Below are positions 17,481 to 25,228 of a DNA stretch of 64,000 nt, piece by piece. Every line of letters starts with the position of its first letter. The first letter of the stretch is position 1. This DNA comes from G963692885 sp964658655 (GTDB lineage Bacteria; Acidobacteriota; Terriglobia; Terriglobales; Acidobacteriaceae), in contig CAZZZL010000014.1 in NCBI GenBank assembly GCA_964658655.1, forward strand, positions 1 through 64,000, read 5' to 3'. The notes under the pieces were generated by a model. It had not been told where the DNA came from, searched no databases, and was given only the letters and a program-made list of their open reading frames with translations. The position numbers and the translations under genes were made by a program.

Positions 17481-18878
17481 ATGAATACTTACGATCTGAT
17501 CATCCTCGGTTCCGGACCAGCTGGCCAGCGCGGTGCGTTCTTTGGCACCAAGAAGGGCAAGCGCGTGGCCGTGGTCGAGAGGATGCGCAAAGTGGGCGGC
17601 GTCTGTATCAATACCGGCACCATTCCCAGCAAGACCATGCGTGAAGCAGTGCTGCACCTTTCCGGCTATAACTATCGATCGGTGTATGGCATGAATTACC
17701 GAGTGAAGGAACGGATCACGATGGCTGATCTCGCCTTCCGCGTACAGCATGTGATCAAGACCGAAGTGGATGTGACCGAAGCGCAGCTGTCGCGCAACAA
17801 CATTGATGTGCTGTATGGCGTAGGCAGTTTCGAGGATTCGACGCATATCCGTGTGACCAGTGAAGAGGGTTCGCAGGTGTATGAAGCGGCGAATATCATG
17901 ATCGCCACGGGAACGCGTCCGGCGAATTCGCCGAAGGTGCCGATCAATGGCCGCAACATTATCAACAGCGACCAGGTGCTGGATCTGCCGAGCCTGCCGA
18001 AGACGATGATTATTGTCGGTGGCGGCGTGATCGGTGTCGAGTACACATGCATGTTTGCCGCTCTGGGCGTGCGCGTGACACTGATTGAAAAACGGCCGAA
18101 GTTACTTGAATTTGCTGACCAGGAAATTGTTGAAGCTTTGAGCTACCATCTCCGCGACAGCCGCGTCACCATGCGCTTGAATGAAGAAGTGGAGAGCGTG
18201 GAAGAGACGCCGGAGGGCGGCGTGGTCGCAAACCTTGAAAGCAAGAAGCGCATTTCAGGCGACGCACTGCTATATGCAGTCGGGCGTTCCGGCAATGTGC
18301 AGGAATTGAACCTTGCGTCAGCTGGGATCGAGGCCGATGCGCGCGGACGGATTGCCGTCGATAAGGATTACCGAACCAAGACGCCTAATATCTTTGCGGT
18401 CGGAGATGTGATTGGCTTCCCTTCCCTTGCTTCCGTCTCGATGGAACAGGGCCGCATTGCGGTGGCACGCGCGTTCAGTGATACCGGCACATACTCAAAT
18501 CCCAGTTTCTATCCGTACGGCATTTACACGATACCGGAGATCAGCTTCATCGGGAAAACCGAGGAGCAGCTGACGGATGAAGATGTGCCGTATGAGGTGG
18601 GCGTCGCCTACTATCGCGAGATTGCGCGCGGCCAGATCCGCGGCGATACAACGGGTCGTCTGAAGATTGTTTTTCATCGCGGGACGCGGGCGATCCTTGG
18701 TGTCCACATCATTGGAGAAGGCGCAAGCGAACTGCTGCACATCGGGCAGGCGGTGATGGCGCTGGGCGGCACCATCGACTACTTTATCGATACTGTGTTC
18801 AACTACCCAACGCTGGCGGAGTGTTACAAGACAGCCGCCTACAACGGCATCAATCGTCTGGGGCGGATGGAAGGTTGA
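17481..18878 (+). CDS. sthA: Si-specific NAD(P)+ transhydrogenase
   Basis: A 465-residue soluble FAD enzyme exchanging hydride between NADH and NADP. It has an FAD-binding GSGPAG (residues 10-15), a second Rossmann motif VGGGVIGVEY, FAVGDVIGFPSLASVS, and the C-terminal FNYPTLAECYKTAAYNG. Only one cysteine of the disulfide pair is present, in GGVCINTGTIPSK (Cys42). The catalytic His-Glu of lipoamide dehydrogenases is replaced by the FNYPT region, which argues for SthA rather than LpdA. The frame opens upstream at 17430, but the ATG at 17481 starts the FAD domain. Confidence 0.92.
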   Translation: MNTYDLIILGSGPAGQRGAFFGTKKGKRVAVVERMRKVGGVCINTGTIPSKTMREAVLHLSGYNYRSVYGMNYRVKERITMADLAFRVQHVIKTEVDVTEAQLSRNNIDVLYGVGSFEDSTHIRVTSEEGSQVYEAANIMIATGTRPANSPKVPINGRNIINSDQVLDLPSLPKTMIIVGGGVIGVEYTCMFAALGVRVTLIEKRPKLLEFADQEIVEALSYHLRDSRVTMRLNEEVESVEETPEGGVVANLESKKRISGDALLYAVGRSGNVQELNLASAGIEADARGRIAVDKDYRTKTPNIFAVGDVIGFPSLASVSMEQGRIAVARAFSDTGTYSNPSFYPYGIYTIPEISFIGKTEEQLTDEDVPYEVGVAYYREIARGQIRGDTTGRLKIVFHRGTRAILGVHIIGEGASELLHIGQAVMALGGTIDYFIDTVFNYPTLAECYKTAAYNGINRLGRMEG

Positions 18879-19064
18879 TATGGGCTGCGGAGTTTGAGTT
18901 CGATGAGAACGCCGACGAATGCCGGGAAGTAAAAATGATTACGCATTCCATCAAGGCGCAAAACGACTGAGAACGGCTTCATCATCCGGTTACGTGGCCG
19001 GGCAATCTGACGGCATTCGTGATCGTCCTATGCAGAAAAAGGTTTTGAAGTAAGAGGATTAAGT

Positions 19065-19961
19065 ATGGCAAGTACCATCGGTGTGATTCTCACCACCAGC
19101 ATTGCATCGGGACTTTTGCGCGGCCATGAACTGGTCGGCCCGCTGCGTCATTTTCCTGAAGACACGGAGGAGACCGGCGGCCTGATCGATCTGCCGACGG
19201 AGAGCCTTTGCACGGCTATCTGCGAGCAGGTGGAAGCACTGGCGCCGGCCGCAGGTGGGATCGAAGCCATCGGCCTCGCCATGCCGGGGATTATTCGAAA
19301 TGGCGTCGTTGAAGATTCGCCGAACCTGGCACAGCTGAAGGGCGCGCGTATCCAGGATGTTGTGAGTGCGGCGCTGAAAGAGCGCGGCATTACGGCCAGC
19401 CTGAGTGTGCTGAATGACGCCGACGCAGTTGCGACTGGCATTGCGGCGACGCGCGGCCATCTCGATCGGCTGGTGCGCGTGTGGACACTGGGCAACGGTA
19501 TTGGTTTTGGGCGTTATCCACTAGTTGAGGGCGTTTGGGAGGGCGGGCACACAGTCATAAGCCTCGATCCCAAGGAGAAATTCTGCGGCTGTGGTGGCGT
19601 GGGTCACATGGAAGGCATCATGGGCAATCGCGCAATGCGCCTGCGCTTCCTTGATATGGAGCCCGAAGAAATTTTCGCGCAGGCCAAGACAGGCGACCAG
19701 CGCTGCCTCGACTTCGTCAAGCGCTGGCATCGCGCTCTCGCGGCGGCTACCGCCAACTCCATCCACATGGACGGCCCGGGTCGCTTCTACCTGACCGGCC
19801 TCAATACACGCTTCCTCGAGATCAGCCTGCTCAAGGATTATCTCTGGGAAATGGTGAAGATGAGCCCACTGCAAAGCTACTCGCTCGAAGTCATCGACCA
19901 GACGTCGGAACTCTCCGTCATCGGCGCGGGTGCGGCCGCGAGCATCGCCGGAAAAGCGTAA
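19065..19961 (+). CDS. ROK-family protein with degenerate motifs
   Basis: 298 residues, preceded by AGAGGA. The fold is that of ROK sugar kinases: IGLAMPGIIRNG, VLNDADAVATG with the catalytic-type Asp, LGNGIGFGRY and a C-terminal VIGAGAAASIAG. Two key features are altered. The N-terminal DxGGT phosphate loop is replaced by GVILTTSIASG, and the zinc site reads CGCGGVGHMEG, with His where the third Cys normally sits. It may be an unusual glucokinase or a ROK protein that has lost kinase activity. No DNA-binding domain is present, so it is not a ROK repressor. Confidence 0.82.
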   Translation: MASTIGVILTTSIASGLLRGHELVGPLRHFPEDTEETGGLIDLPTESLCTAICEQVEALAPAAGGIEAIGLAMPGIIRNGVVEDSPNLAQLKGARIQDVVSAALKERGITASLSVLNDADAVATGIAATRGHLDRLVRVWTLGNGIGFGRYPLVEGVWEGGHTVISLDPKEKFCGCGGVGHMEGIMGNRAMRLRFLDMEPEEIFAQAKTGDQRCLDFVKRWHRALAAATANSIHMDGPGRFYLTGLNTRFLEISLLKDYLWEMVKMSPLQSYSLEVIDQTSELSVIGAGAAASIAGKA

Positions 19962-20340
19962 GCCTCGGGCGGCGGCATTGCTCAACTATGGGGCGGGTGT
20001 GGTACTTGCCGTACGGGCGGACGAAGAAGCATACCTTGCGAAGCTTATTCGTTGTTCTCTGCTCGTCGCCTTGGTGTGGACGGGACTATTTGCTACGCGC
20101 AGGTACGAACTCAGACGCATTCTATTGTGGCCGGCGATGGTTCTAGCGACCGTCAGTTCGAGTACGGGCATTTATGGCCTCATACACATGGGAACCCTGC
20201 AACAGAGACAGTTCTTTGATTATGGATTCGAGCGGCGGGCTTCGAAGGTGGCGCTTCTCGCCTTGATGGCAGCGGTTGCCTGGCTGGTGCGGACCAGAAT
20301 ATTTATTCGTGGGTCATTTTCACGACGTGTGTTGCCATGA
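19930..20340 (+). CDS. Possible remnant of a small membrane protein
   Basis: An open frame that overlaps the end of the ROK gene and passes through a short repeat (20001-20023). From about 20040 it encodes three hydrophobic helices (CSLLVALVWTGLFA, ILLWPAMVLATVSSSTG, ASKVALLALMAAVAWLV) with basic loops. No good start codon or Shine-Dalgarno is visible after the repeat. It may be a truncated gene whose N-terminus was lost at the repeat. No family recognised. Confidence 0.3.
   Translation: MRPRASPEKRKPRAAALLNYGAGVVLAVRADEEAYLAKLIRCSLLVALVWTGLFATRRYELRRILLWPAMVLATVSSSTGIYGLIHMGTLQQRQFFDYGFERRASKVALLALMAAVAWLVRTRIFIRGSFSRRVLP
20001..20023 (+). repeat. Short palindromic repeat (GTACTTGCCGTACGGGC family)
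   Basis: GGTACTTGCCGTACGGGCGG followed by ACG, identical over its core to the units at 33946-34011 and, inverted, at 22691-22708. It contains the palindrome CCGTACGG. It lies just after the ROK stop codon. Confidence 0.65.
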
Positions 20341-20406
20341 CGTTGATGTGGGCGTTGGCGCTCGCTACTCTTTAAGGAGCCCGGCGAAAATCCCATGCGG
20401 AATTCG

Positions 20407-20467
20407 CTACTGCGCTGCGCTCCGGTCGGGACGACAAAAGAGCTTCGCTTCGGTCGAGATGACAAAG
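20407..20467 (+). repeat. CGGTCGGGATGACA-type repeat, tandem pair
   Basis: Two short copies, CTGCGCTGCGCTCCGGTCGG then GACGACAAAA, followed by GCTTCGCTTCGGTCGAGATG then ACAAAG. Same family as the second module of the composite repeat. It lies in 20341-20526, upstream of the decayed transposase. Confidence 0.7.
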
Positions 20468-20526
20468 TCTGTATGTCTTTTTCCAGAGCCGCATCCATCG
20501 GTGCTCCTGTTCACAGGAGGGAAGGC

Positions 20527-21572
20527 ATGAAGCAGACCGGATCATTCGTTGGCATGCACGTCACAAGGCGACCATTTTCCGTCAGCGTTGCAGAAGACGG
20601 CCGGAGTGGGCCTGTGCGGTTCATCGGAGTGATTCCGTACACCGGAAGCTGTGCACAAGATGGCGAAGCAGCTCACGAGGCATGGTGAGCTCGACTTCTG
20701 CTGTGAAGCTAGCGGTTGTGGTTATGGTATTCACCGCCCGCTGACGCGACCTGGACACACGTGCACCGTCGCCGCACCATCGATGATCCCGCGCAATCCA
20801 GGAGAACGGATCAAGACTGACCGGCGCGATTCCGAAGCTCGCCGTTCTGCACCGCTCCGGCGACCTGACGCCAGACAGGGTTCCAGACACTACGCACGAG
20901 GCGCTTCGCGAGCTGGTCAGAGCCAGTGTGGATGCGTCGATGCACCCGATGCGTGCGCGCCAGCGGGTGCTCGCCTTTCTACTCGGGCATCACCGCAGCT
21001 GGCTTGCAGGGCAGACCTTCCAGGAGCATGGCCATGGCATCGTGTTCCAGGACTACCTGGAGACGGTGTGGACCGCGCAGGATCGAAGACACGTCTTGGT
21101 CAAGAAGATCTCTGCGATGGTTGCTGTCTGGTCACTCGGACCGCTTGTCGAAGCTCTCCGCGGATTACGGGGCGTCGACCTCGTCTCCGCTGCGACTTTC
21201 ATCGCCTCAACCGGAGATCTCAGCCGCTTCCAGTCCCCCGCGTCTCTTGATGGGTTATCGGTCTCGTTCCCTCTGAGCATTCCAGCGGCGGGACGATCCG
21301 TCGAGGTGGCATCACCAGGACTGGCAACCGTGAGGCTCGGCGGATGCAAATTGAAGCAGCATGGAGCTATCAGTATCCGGCTCGCGTTGCGAAGGACAGG
21401 GCCGAGATATTCATACGCTTGCCCAAAAGATCTACGACATTGCCTGGAAGGCACAGAGCAGGTTGTGTGCCCGCTTCGATCTCTGATCGCGAGAACTGGC
21501 CGGCTTTATCTGGCTATCGGTCAGGAGAAGAGGGTTATTAGGACCATCCAGGGCGCGTTCAAGCTCACCTAA
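20527..21572 (+). pseudogene. Decayed IS110-family transposase
   Basis: Reading across frames recovers an IS110-type transposase: FVGMHVTRRPFSVSVAEDG, then CEASGCGYGIHRPLTRPGH, IKTDRRDSE, LAVLHRSGDLTPDRVPD, MRARQRVLAFLLGHH, LRGLRGVDLVSAATFIASTG, SEHSSGGTIRRGGITRTGN and IYDIAWKAQSRLCARF. These pieces lie in five successive frame segments (shifts near 20640, 20838, 21265 and 21420), and an in-frame TGA follows RFDL. The element can no longer make a transposase. The DEDD-type N-terminal catalytic region and the C-terminal Ser region are both recognisable. Ends of the element could not be fixed. Confidence 0.88.
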
Positions 21573-21586
21573 CCCTCTTGTTCTCC
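21524..21586. repeat. Inverted repeat at the edge of the IS110 remnant
   Basis: GGAGAAGAGGGTTA at 21524-21537 is matched by TAACCCTCTT (21570-21579) and CTCC (21583-21586) with a 3-nt bulge. It straddles the end of the transposase remnant and the stop of the minus-strand gene at 21565. It could be a terminator-like hairpin (no U tract) or an element boundary. Confidence 0.4.
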
Positions 21587-22044
21587 CGTAGCCTCGAACG
21601 TGTCCATTTCACCGTAGTGACCAGGGCAAGCACACAGGTTGGGCAAACAAGAAAATCAAGAACGGCGTGGCCGCCGTCCGGCGGGTAGTGATGTCCGATG
21701 ACGGGTAGGATCTGTGTGTGTGTTGCGTAGAAGCTGTACCTCGCGAAGTTGGCGACAGAGTTCTGAGCGTAAGGGATCCACCAGTCGAACAAGTGGGCAA
21801 CAGCCCACAAGGTCAACAGCACACTTGCGATCCACATCGCAGCTAACCACCGACGCACAAATGCCATGGCGAAGACAACGAGCAACAAAGAAATAGCTAT
21901 GTCTGGGTAGAACTGATCGTTGACGACTGGCCATTGAAACTGCCAATTCCAGCGGCCTAGGGGTATCCAACGGAACACCGTGTAATACACGCATAGAATT
22001 CCGGTCGCCAGCGCCGTGATTTTCGATAGGGAGATGCGCGACAT
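21565..22044 (-). CDS. Hypothetical four-helix membrane protein
   Basis: 159 residues with four predicted helices (about 8-25, 48-66, 68-88, 128-146). The first loop carries FRWIPLGRWNWQFQWPVVND, and the third contains an aromatic/His-rich ATHTQILPVIGHHYPPDGGH. The C-terminus is basic. No family recognised. It sits between an IS remnant and a repeat-rich gap, so it is probably accessory DNA, but the frame is intact. Confidence 0.62.
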   Translation of the reverse strand: MSRISLSKITALATGILCVYYTVFRWIPLGRWNWQFQWPVVNDQFYPDIAISLLLVVFAMAFVRRWLAAMWIASVLLTLWAVAHLFDWWIPYAQNSVANFARYSFYATHTQILPVIGHHYPPDGGHAVLDFLVCPTCVLALVTTVKWTRSRLRENKRVR

Positions 22045-22488
22045 GCCTCAGGATCTCACGCACATCGACGCCAAGATGAAGAACCCTCACGGAAGAGTGC
22101 CGGGTTGGTTTGACTCGGTAGAACAGGGGACTAGAACTGATATGGACAGCTGATAGGTTTCGACCTAACGGGTGGGGAGCCGGGCAATGGGTCATGGTGA
22201 TCCTCGAGAGCCCCCTGGGCCGGAAAAATCTCCGACGCCCGCGCTAATTCCGAGGCAAACCTGCCACGACATACGTTCGTGTGGTAGCCAACCCGCGTAT
22301 GAAAGTTTGAGCGACTGTCGCAGATTGTTGCCCGGTTCTCCACTCCATAGGAAGTCGAGAAGAACACACCTCTGCGGATGCAGGGGCTGACGCCCCTACG
22401 CCTAACCATTGACAACAGACGTGGAACGGGCTTCGCTCCGTTCAGGAAGACAAGGGAAAAGGCGCGTGGGGCGCGATGATCGCAAACG

Positions 22489-22562
22489 CAGATCTCTCCA
22501 CTACGCTCCGCTCCGGTCGAGATGACAAAGTGGGGTGCTTCGCTTCGGTCGAGATGACAAAA
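22489..22562 (+). repeat. CGGTCGGGATGACA-type repeat, tandem pair
   Basis: GCAGATCTCTCCACTACGCT, then CCGCTCCGGTCGAGATGACA (to about 22529), followed by a second GCTTCGCTTCGGTCGAGATG and ACAAA. It is close in sequence to 20407-20467 and to the insert in pheT. Confidence 0.7.
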
Positions 22563-22644
22563 TTTCTTGCAGATGAATGGCTCGGACGCTGGCAATCTTC
22601 CCGGTTGTGATTACCAGTAAGGTGGGCACAAGTGTGCGCTAGCA

Positions 22645-22688
22645 ACTCAAAAGCCTTCCTCGCTTTTCTGCGAGGAAAGCTTTTGAGT
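22645..22688. repeat. Long hairpin downstream of zapA
   Basis: A 19-bp stem with one non-Watson-Crick position: ACTCAAAAGCCTTCCTCGC, a 6-nt loop TTTTCT, then GCGAGGAAAGCTTTTGAGT. It lies 57 nt beyond the zapA stop and could end that transcript, but no U tract follows on either strand. Confidence 0.5.
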
Positions 22689-22690
22689 AT

Positions 22691-22708
22691 GCCCGTACGG
22701 CAAGTACC
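22691..22708 (-). repeat. Short palindromic repeat (GTACTTGCCGTACGGGC family)
   Basis: GCCCGTACGGCAAGTACC, the exact reverse complement of the core of the units at 20001 and 33978. It is adjacent to the long hairpin. Confidence 0.65.
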
Positions 22709-22744
22709 GCTCCCCGCGCAGGGGCCGCCGGGGGCTGGCTTCGG

Positions 22745-23332
22745 CTAGCTGATTTTGCGGTCTTCGGTGAGGATGCTGTCGAGGAGGCCTGACAGATTCT
22801 CAGCGCGGTGGCGGAGGCTGCTTTCGGTTTCGTTGATGGAGCCGCTAAGGGCGCGATACTGGGCTTCGACGCGGACGAGCTGGTCGGCGATATTGAGGGC
22901 CGCGAGCACGGCCACGCGGAGCGAGTCGACGGTGGTGCCGCCGGCGGCGACGGCGCGCATTTTTCCGTCGACGATCAGTGCCAGTTGCGTGATGTAAGCC
23001 GGGTCCTGACCGCGCAGGTGGTAGGCCTGGTCGTAGATATCGACTGTCACGGGCGAGGATGTGGGGTCGCTGGCGTGGGACGAAGATTGTGCGAGCTGGC
23101 TCTCCAGGGCGTCGTCGGAGGGACGCTCCTGCCCACTGGCATCCGGACGCTCATCGAAACGGTCTTCCCTTCGATCTGCCATACGATCGGCCGAGTCGCC
23201 TTCAGCACGGTTCTCAAGACCGACAGCCTGACGGGCTGCAAAGCGGTCGGCGAAGCGGTCTTCGCGCTGATCGGCGAACCGCTCCGATGCCTCAGCTTCG
23301 ATTTGGCCTTCTACTTCTTTTACCTGGTCCAT
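22745..23332 (-). CDS. zapA: Cell division protein ZapA with charged N-terminal extension
   Basis: The C-terminal 100 residues match ZapA: VTVDIYDQAYHLRGQDPAYI, the LIVDGKMRAVA segment, VDSLRVAVLAALNIADQLVR and a long terminal coiled coil. ZapA bundles FtsZ at the division ring. The product is about 195 residues, nearly twice the usual length, because of a roughly 90-residue Asp/Arg/Glu-rich leader with repeated RFADxxxDRF units. The ATG at 23332 is preferred over an upstream TTG. A much later internal start (MADRREDRF, at 23182) would shorten but not remove the leader. The preceding gene encodes a coiled coil, and pheT-pheS lie upstream, a common zapA setting. Confidence 0.85.
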   Translation of the reverse strand: MDQVKEVEGQIEAEASERFADQREDRFADRFAARQAVGLENRAEGDSADRMADRREDRFDERPDASGQERPSDDALESQLAQSSSHASDPTSSPVTVDIYDQAYHLRGQDPAYITQLALIVDGKMRAVAAGGTTVDSLRVAVLAALNIADQLVRVEAQYRALSGSINETESSLRHRAENLSGLLDSILTEDRKIS

Positions 23333-23368
23333 AACACTCAATTCTTCGGGTTATTCAGTGCACGCGAT

Positions 23369-23752
23369 TCAGGCGCCGGTAAATTCGTCGAGATGCTGCA
23401 ACAGGCGTTCCACGCGCTGGCGGACCTGATCGCGTTCGCCCTGCAGTTGCGACAGATCGCCTTCGAGCCGCTTGATCTGATCGCCGTTCTCGGAGAGGCG
23501 GGCCGACTGGCCTTCGATGTGCGTCGATTGTTCGGTTAATCGGCCGGTGGTTTCTTCGAGTTTCAGTTCGAGTTCCAGCGATTGCTCTTCGGCAGCATTG
23601 GCGCGCTGTTCGGCGGCGGCGCGCAGCTCGCGCTCCTTGCGCAGCAGGTCGATGGCGCGGAGTACGCGCTGTTCGAGTGCCTGGAAGGCAGCTGCCTGTT
23701 CTTCAACATGATTTGTTTCACGGATTTCGTGCTCGATGGCTGGGCTCGACAT
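23369..23752 (-). CDS. ZapB-like coiled-coil protein
   Basis: 127 residues, almost entirely one long heptad-rich coiled coil (from about residue 18, LEQRVLRAIDLLRKERELR, to 118), ending RVERLLQHLDEFTGA. Size, composition and position 36 nt upstream of zapA on the same strand suggest a ZapB-type Z-ring factor. The sequence itself is too low in complexity to prove homology. TGAGG lies just before the ATG. Confidence 0.75.
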   Translation of the reverse strand: MSSPAIEHEIRETNHVEEQAAAFQALEQRVLRAIDLLRKERELRAAAEQRANAAEEQSLELELKLEETTGRLTEQSTHIEGQSARLSENGDQIKRLEGDLSQLQGERDQVRQRVERLLQHLDEFTGA

Positions 23753-23893
23753 AGGTCCTCACAACGTTTGGCTGGTGTTCGCCCTGTTGACCAAAGTATA
23801 TCGCTTTGAAGTGACTGGTCCGGAACAGGAAAAGAGAACAAAAAAAGATTTCCGAGCCTGTTTCGCCAAGGGTGAGGAGTGAAAGGCAGCAAT

Positions 23894-25228
23894 TCAGCGC
23901 TGGGCGGCGTGTTTAACGAGTTCCATGTCCATCGGGTCGGGATAGAGGGGAATCACGACAGGTTCACCTGGACGCGCCTGTTCGAACTGCTGGGCGTAGA
24001 GCTGGAAATGATGATCGGCAAATGGCGGATATTTCCAGTCGCGCACGACGCCGTAGAGCAGCGGCACGAGGATGCAGTAGCCGGCAATCTTTGCGAGCCG
24101 CAGGTGGCTGCGGAAGATGCACCAGGCAGCAGACCAGAAGAAAGCAAGCATGGGGTAATACCAGTAGCGGCAGAAGAAATCATCGACCATCAGTTGCCAT
24201 GCGGGCTTGGGGCCTTCGATGAGCGGGCTATGCATGGCGGCGATAAAAGATGCGGCGGTAAAGAGGATCATGAGACGTAGCGGGATGGTTGCGCGGAGCA
24301 GTGCGTAGACCAGGATAGCCACGCCGAAGAGGGCAAAGGTCCCATCGACGAAGAGGGGCAGCTTGTCGAGCAGGCCATGCAGGGCGAGCGTGCCGCCGAG
24401 AAAGATGTTGCCGCCGAGCATGCGGATGAGCAGCTGCGGTGATGCGCCGACGGGACCGCTGCGCGGCCGGACAGCGTGCGCAAGGGTGTAGAGCTGGATG
24501 AGCGCGCCGATGCCGCAGAGCGCGGAAATCACCAGCGTCCAGATCTGGCGGCGGTACCACCAGAAATAAAGCGTCAGGGGCAGGAGCAGGATGGAAAATG
24601 GACCGCTGACGCCGCCGATGGTGAAGAGGAGGATGTCTCCGGCGCGGCCGATCCAGGTGCGCGGAGCAGCTCCGAAGGCCAGCAGGACCTGGAGCAGGGT
24701 AAGGTGCCATTGCGCATTGGTCAGTACGACGTGAATCTCTGATGTATTGGGCAGCGCGACGTAGATGGCGGCCATGAGCATACGCATGGGCAGGCTGCCC
24801 CAGGTGCGGCATCGGGCGGAAAGCAGGGCGGTGACCGGCAGCGCCTGGATGGCGATGCCGGCGACGTTCATGGCAAGCGGCGCGAAGCGTAAAGGCAGCA
24901 GGAGTGTGAGCGCAGCGATGAGACGCGGCAGTGTATTCAGGTAGCCGCCAAGGGGTTGTAGCAGGGCCCGCGCCCAGCCGAGATTGTAAGCCTGCGCGTA
25001 CCAATATTTGCCGTCTTCGGCGTAGAACTGCGGATGCAGGAACAGGTCTGGACGTCGGGTAAACAGGGCGATAAGAATCAGGATGAAAACTACTAACTGC
25101 CAGGCGGGGGATAAGCCTTCGCGGGTCTCGATCGTCGAGGGCTTACCACGAGGAAAAAGCTGCGAGGATGCGGTGCTGGCTGCATGAGAGGCCATGGTTT
25201 CAGACATGCCGCCGGAGTGATGATTCAT
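23894..25228 (-). CDS. Polytopic membrane protein, GT-C-like
   Basis: 444 residues with around ten transmembrane helices. The first large loop after helix 1 carries FLHPQFYAEDGKYWYAQAYN, an acidic ED motif in the place where GT-C glycosyltransferases hold their catalytic Asp, followed by GGYLNTLPRLIAAL. A short soluble C-terminus has EPVVIPLYPDPMDM. I cannot name the family; a lipid-linked-sugar transferase is an inference. Its ATG overlaps the pheT stop by 4 nt (ATGA), so it is translated with pheT. Confidence 0.72.
   Translation of the reverse strand: MNHHSGGMSETMASHAASTASSQLFPRGKPSTIETREGLSPAWQLVVFILILIALFTRRPDLFLHPQFYAEDGKYWYAQAYNLGWARALLQPLGGYLNTLPRLIAALTLLLPLRFAPLAMNVAGIAIQALPVTALLSARCRTWGSLPMRMLMAAIYVALPNTSEIHVVLTNAQWHLTLLQVLLAFGAAPRTWIGRAGDILLFTIGGVSGPFSILLLPLTLYFWWYRRQIWTLVISALCGIGALIQLYTLAHAVRPRSGPVGASPQLLIRMLGGNIFLGGTLALHGLLDKLPLFVDGTFALFGVAILVYALLRATIPLRLMILFTAASFIAAMHSPLIEGPKPAWQLMVDDFFCRYWYYPMLAFFWSAAWCIFRSHLRLAKIAGYCILVPLLYGVVRDWKYPPFADHHFQLYAQQFEQARPGEPVVIPLYPDPMDMELVKHAAQR

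Larger units (their letters stand above)
22045..22744. other. 700-nt gap without a convincing gene
   Basis: The stretch between the orphan membrane protein and zapA. It contains a small hairpin AGGGGCTGACGCCCCT (22382-22397), two CGGTCGAGATGACAAA repeat units (22489-22562), a long hairpin (22645-22688) and a GTACTTGCCGTACGGGC-type element. The open frames here translate the repeats and show no protein features. It looks like decayed accessory DNA. Confidence 0.6.

Noticed and set aside
17481..18878. Lipoamide dehydrogenase annotation for the FAD enzyme
   Set aside because: Only one of the two redox cysteines is present and the C-terminal His-Glu pair is replaced by FNYPTLAE, matching soluble transhydrogenase.
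22131..22595. 154-residue minus-strand frame with ISTGAERSG-like text
   Set aside because: The protein is a translation of CGGTCGGGATGACA repeats and contains no domain; similar text appears wherever the repeat occurs.
22045..22744. 6S RNA gene next to zapA, as in enterobacteria
   Set aside because: Only a short 44-nt hairpin is seen. No long interrupted helix with a central bubble of the 6S type could be drawn by eye.
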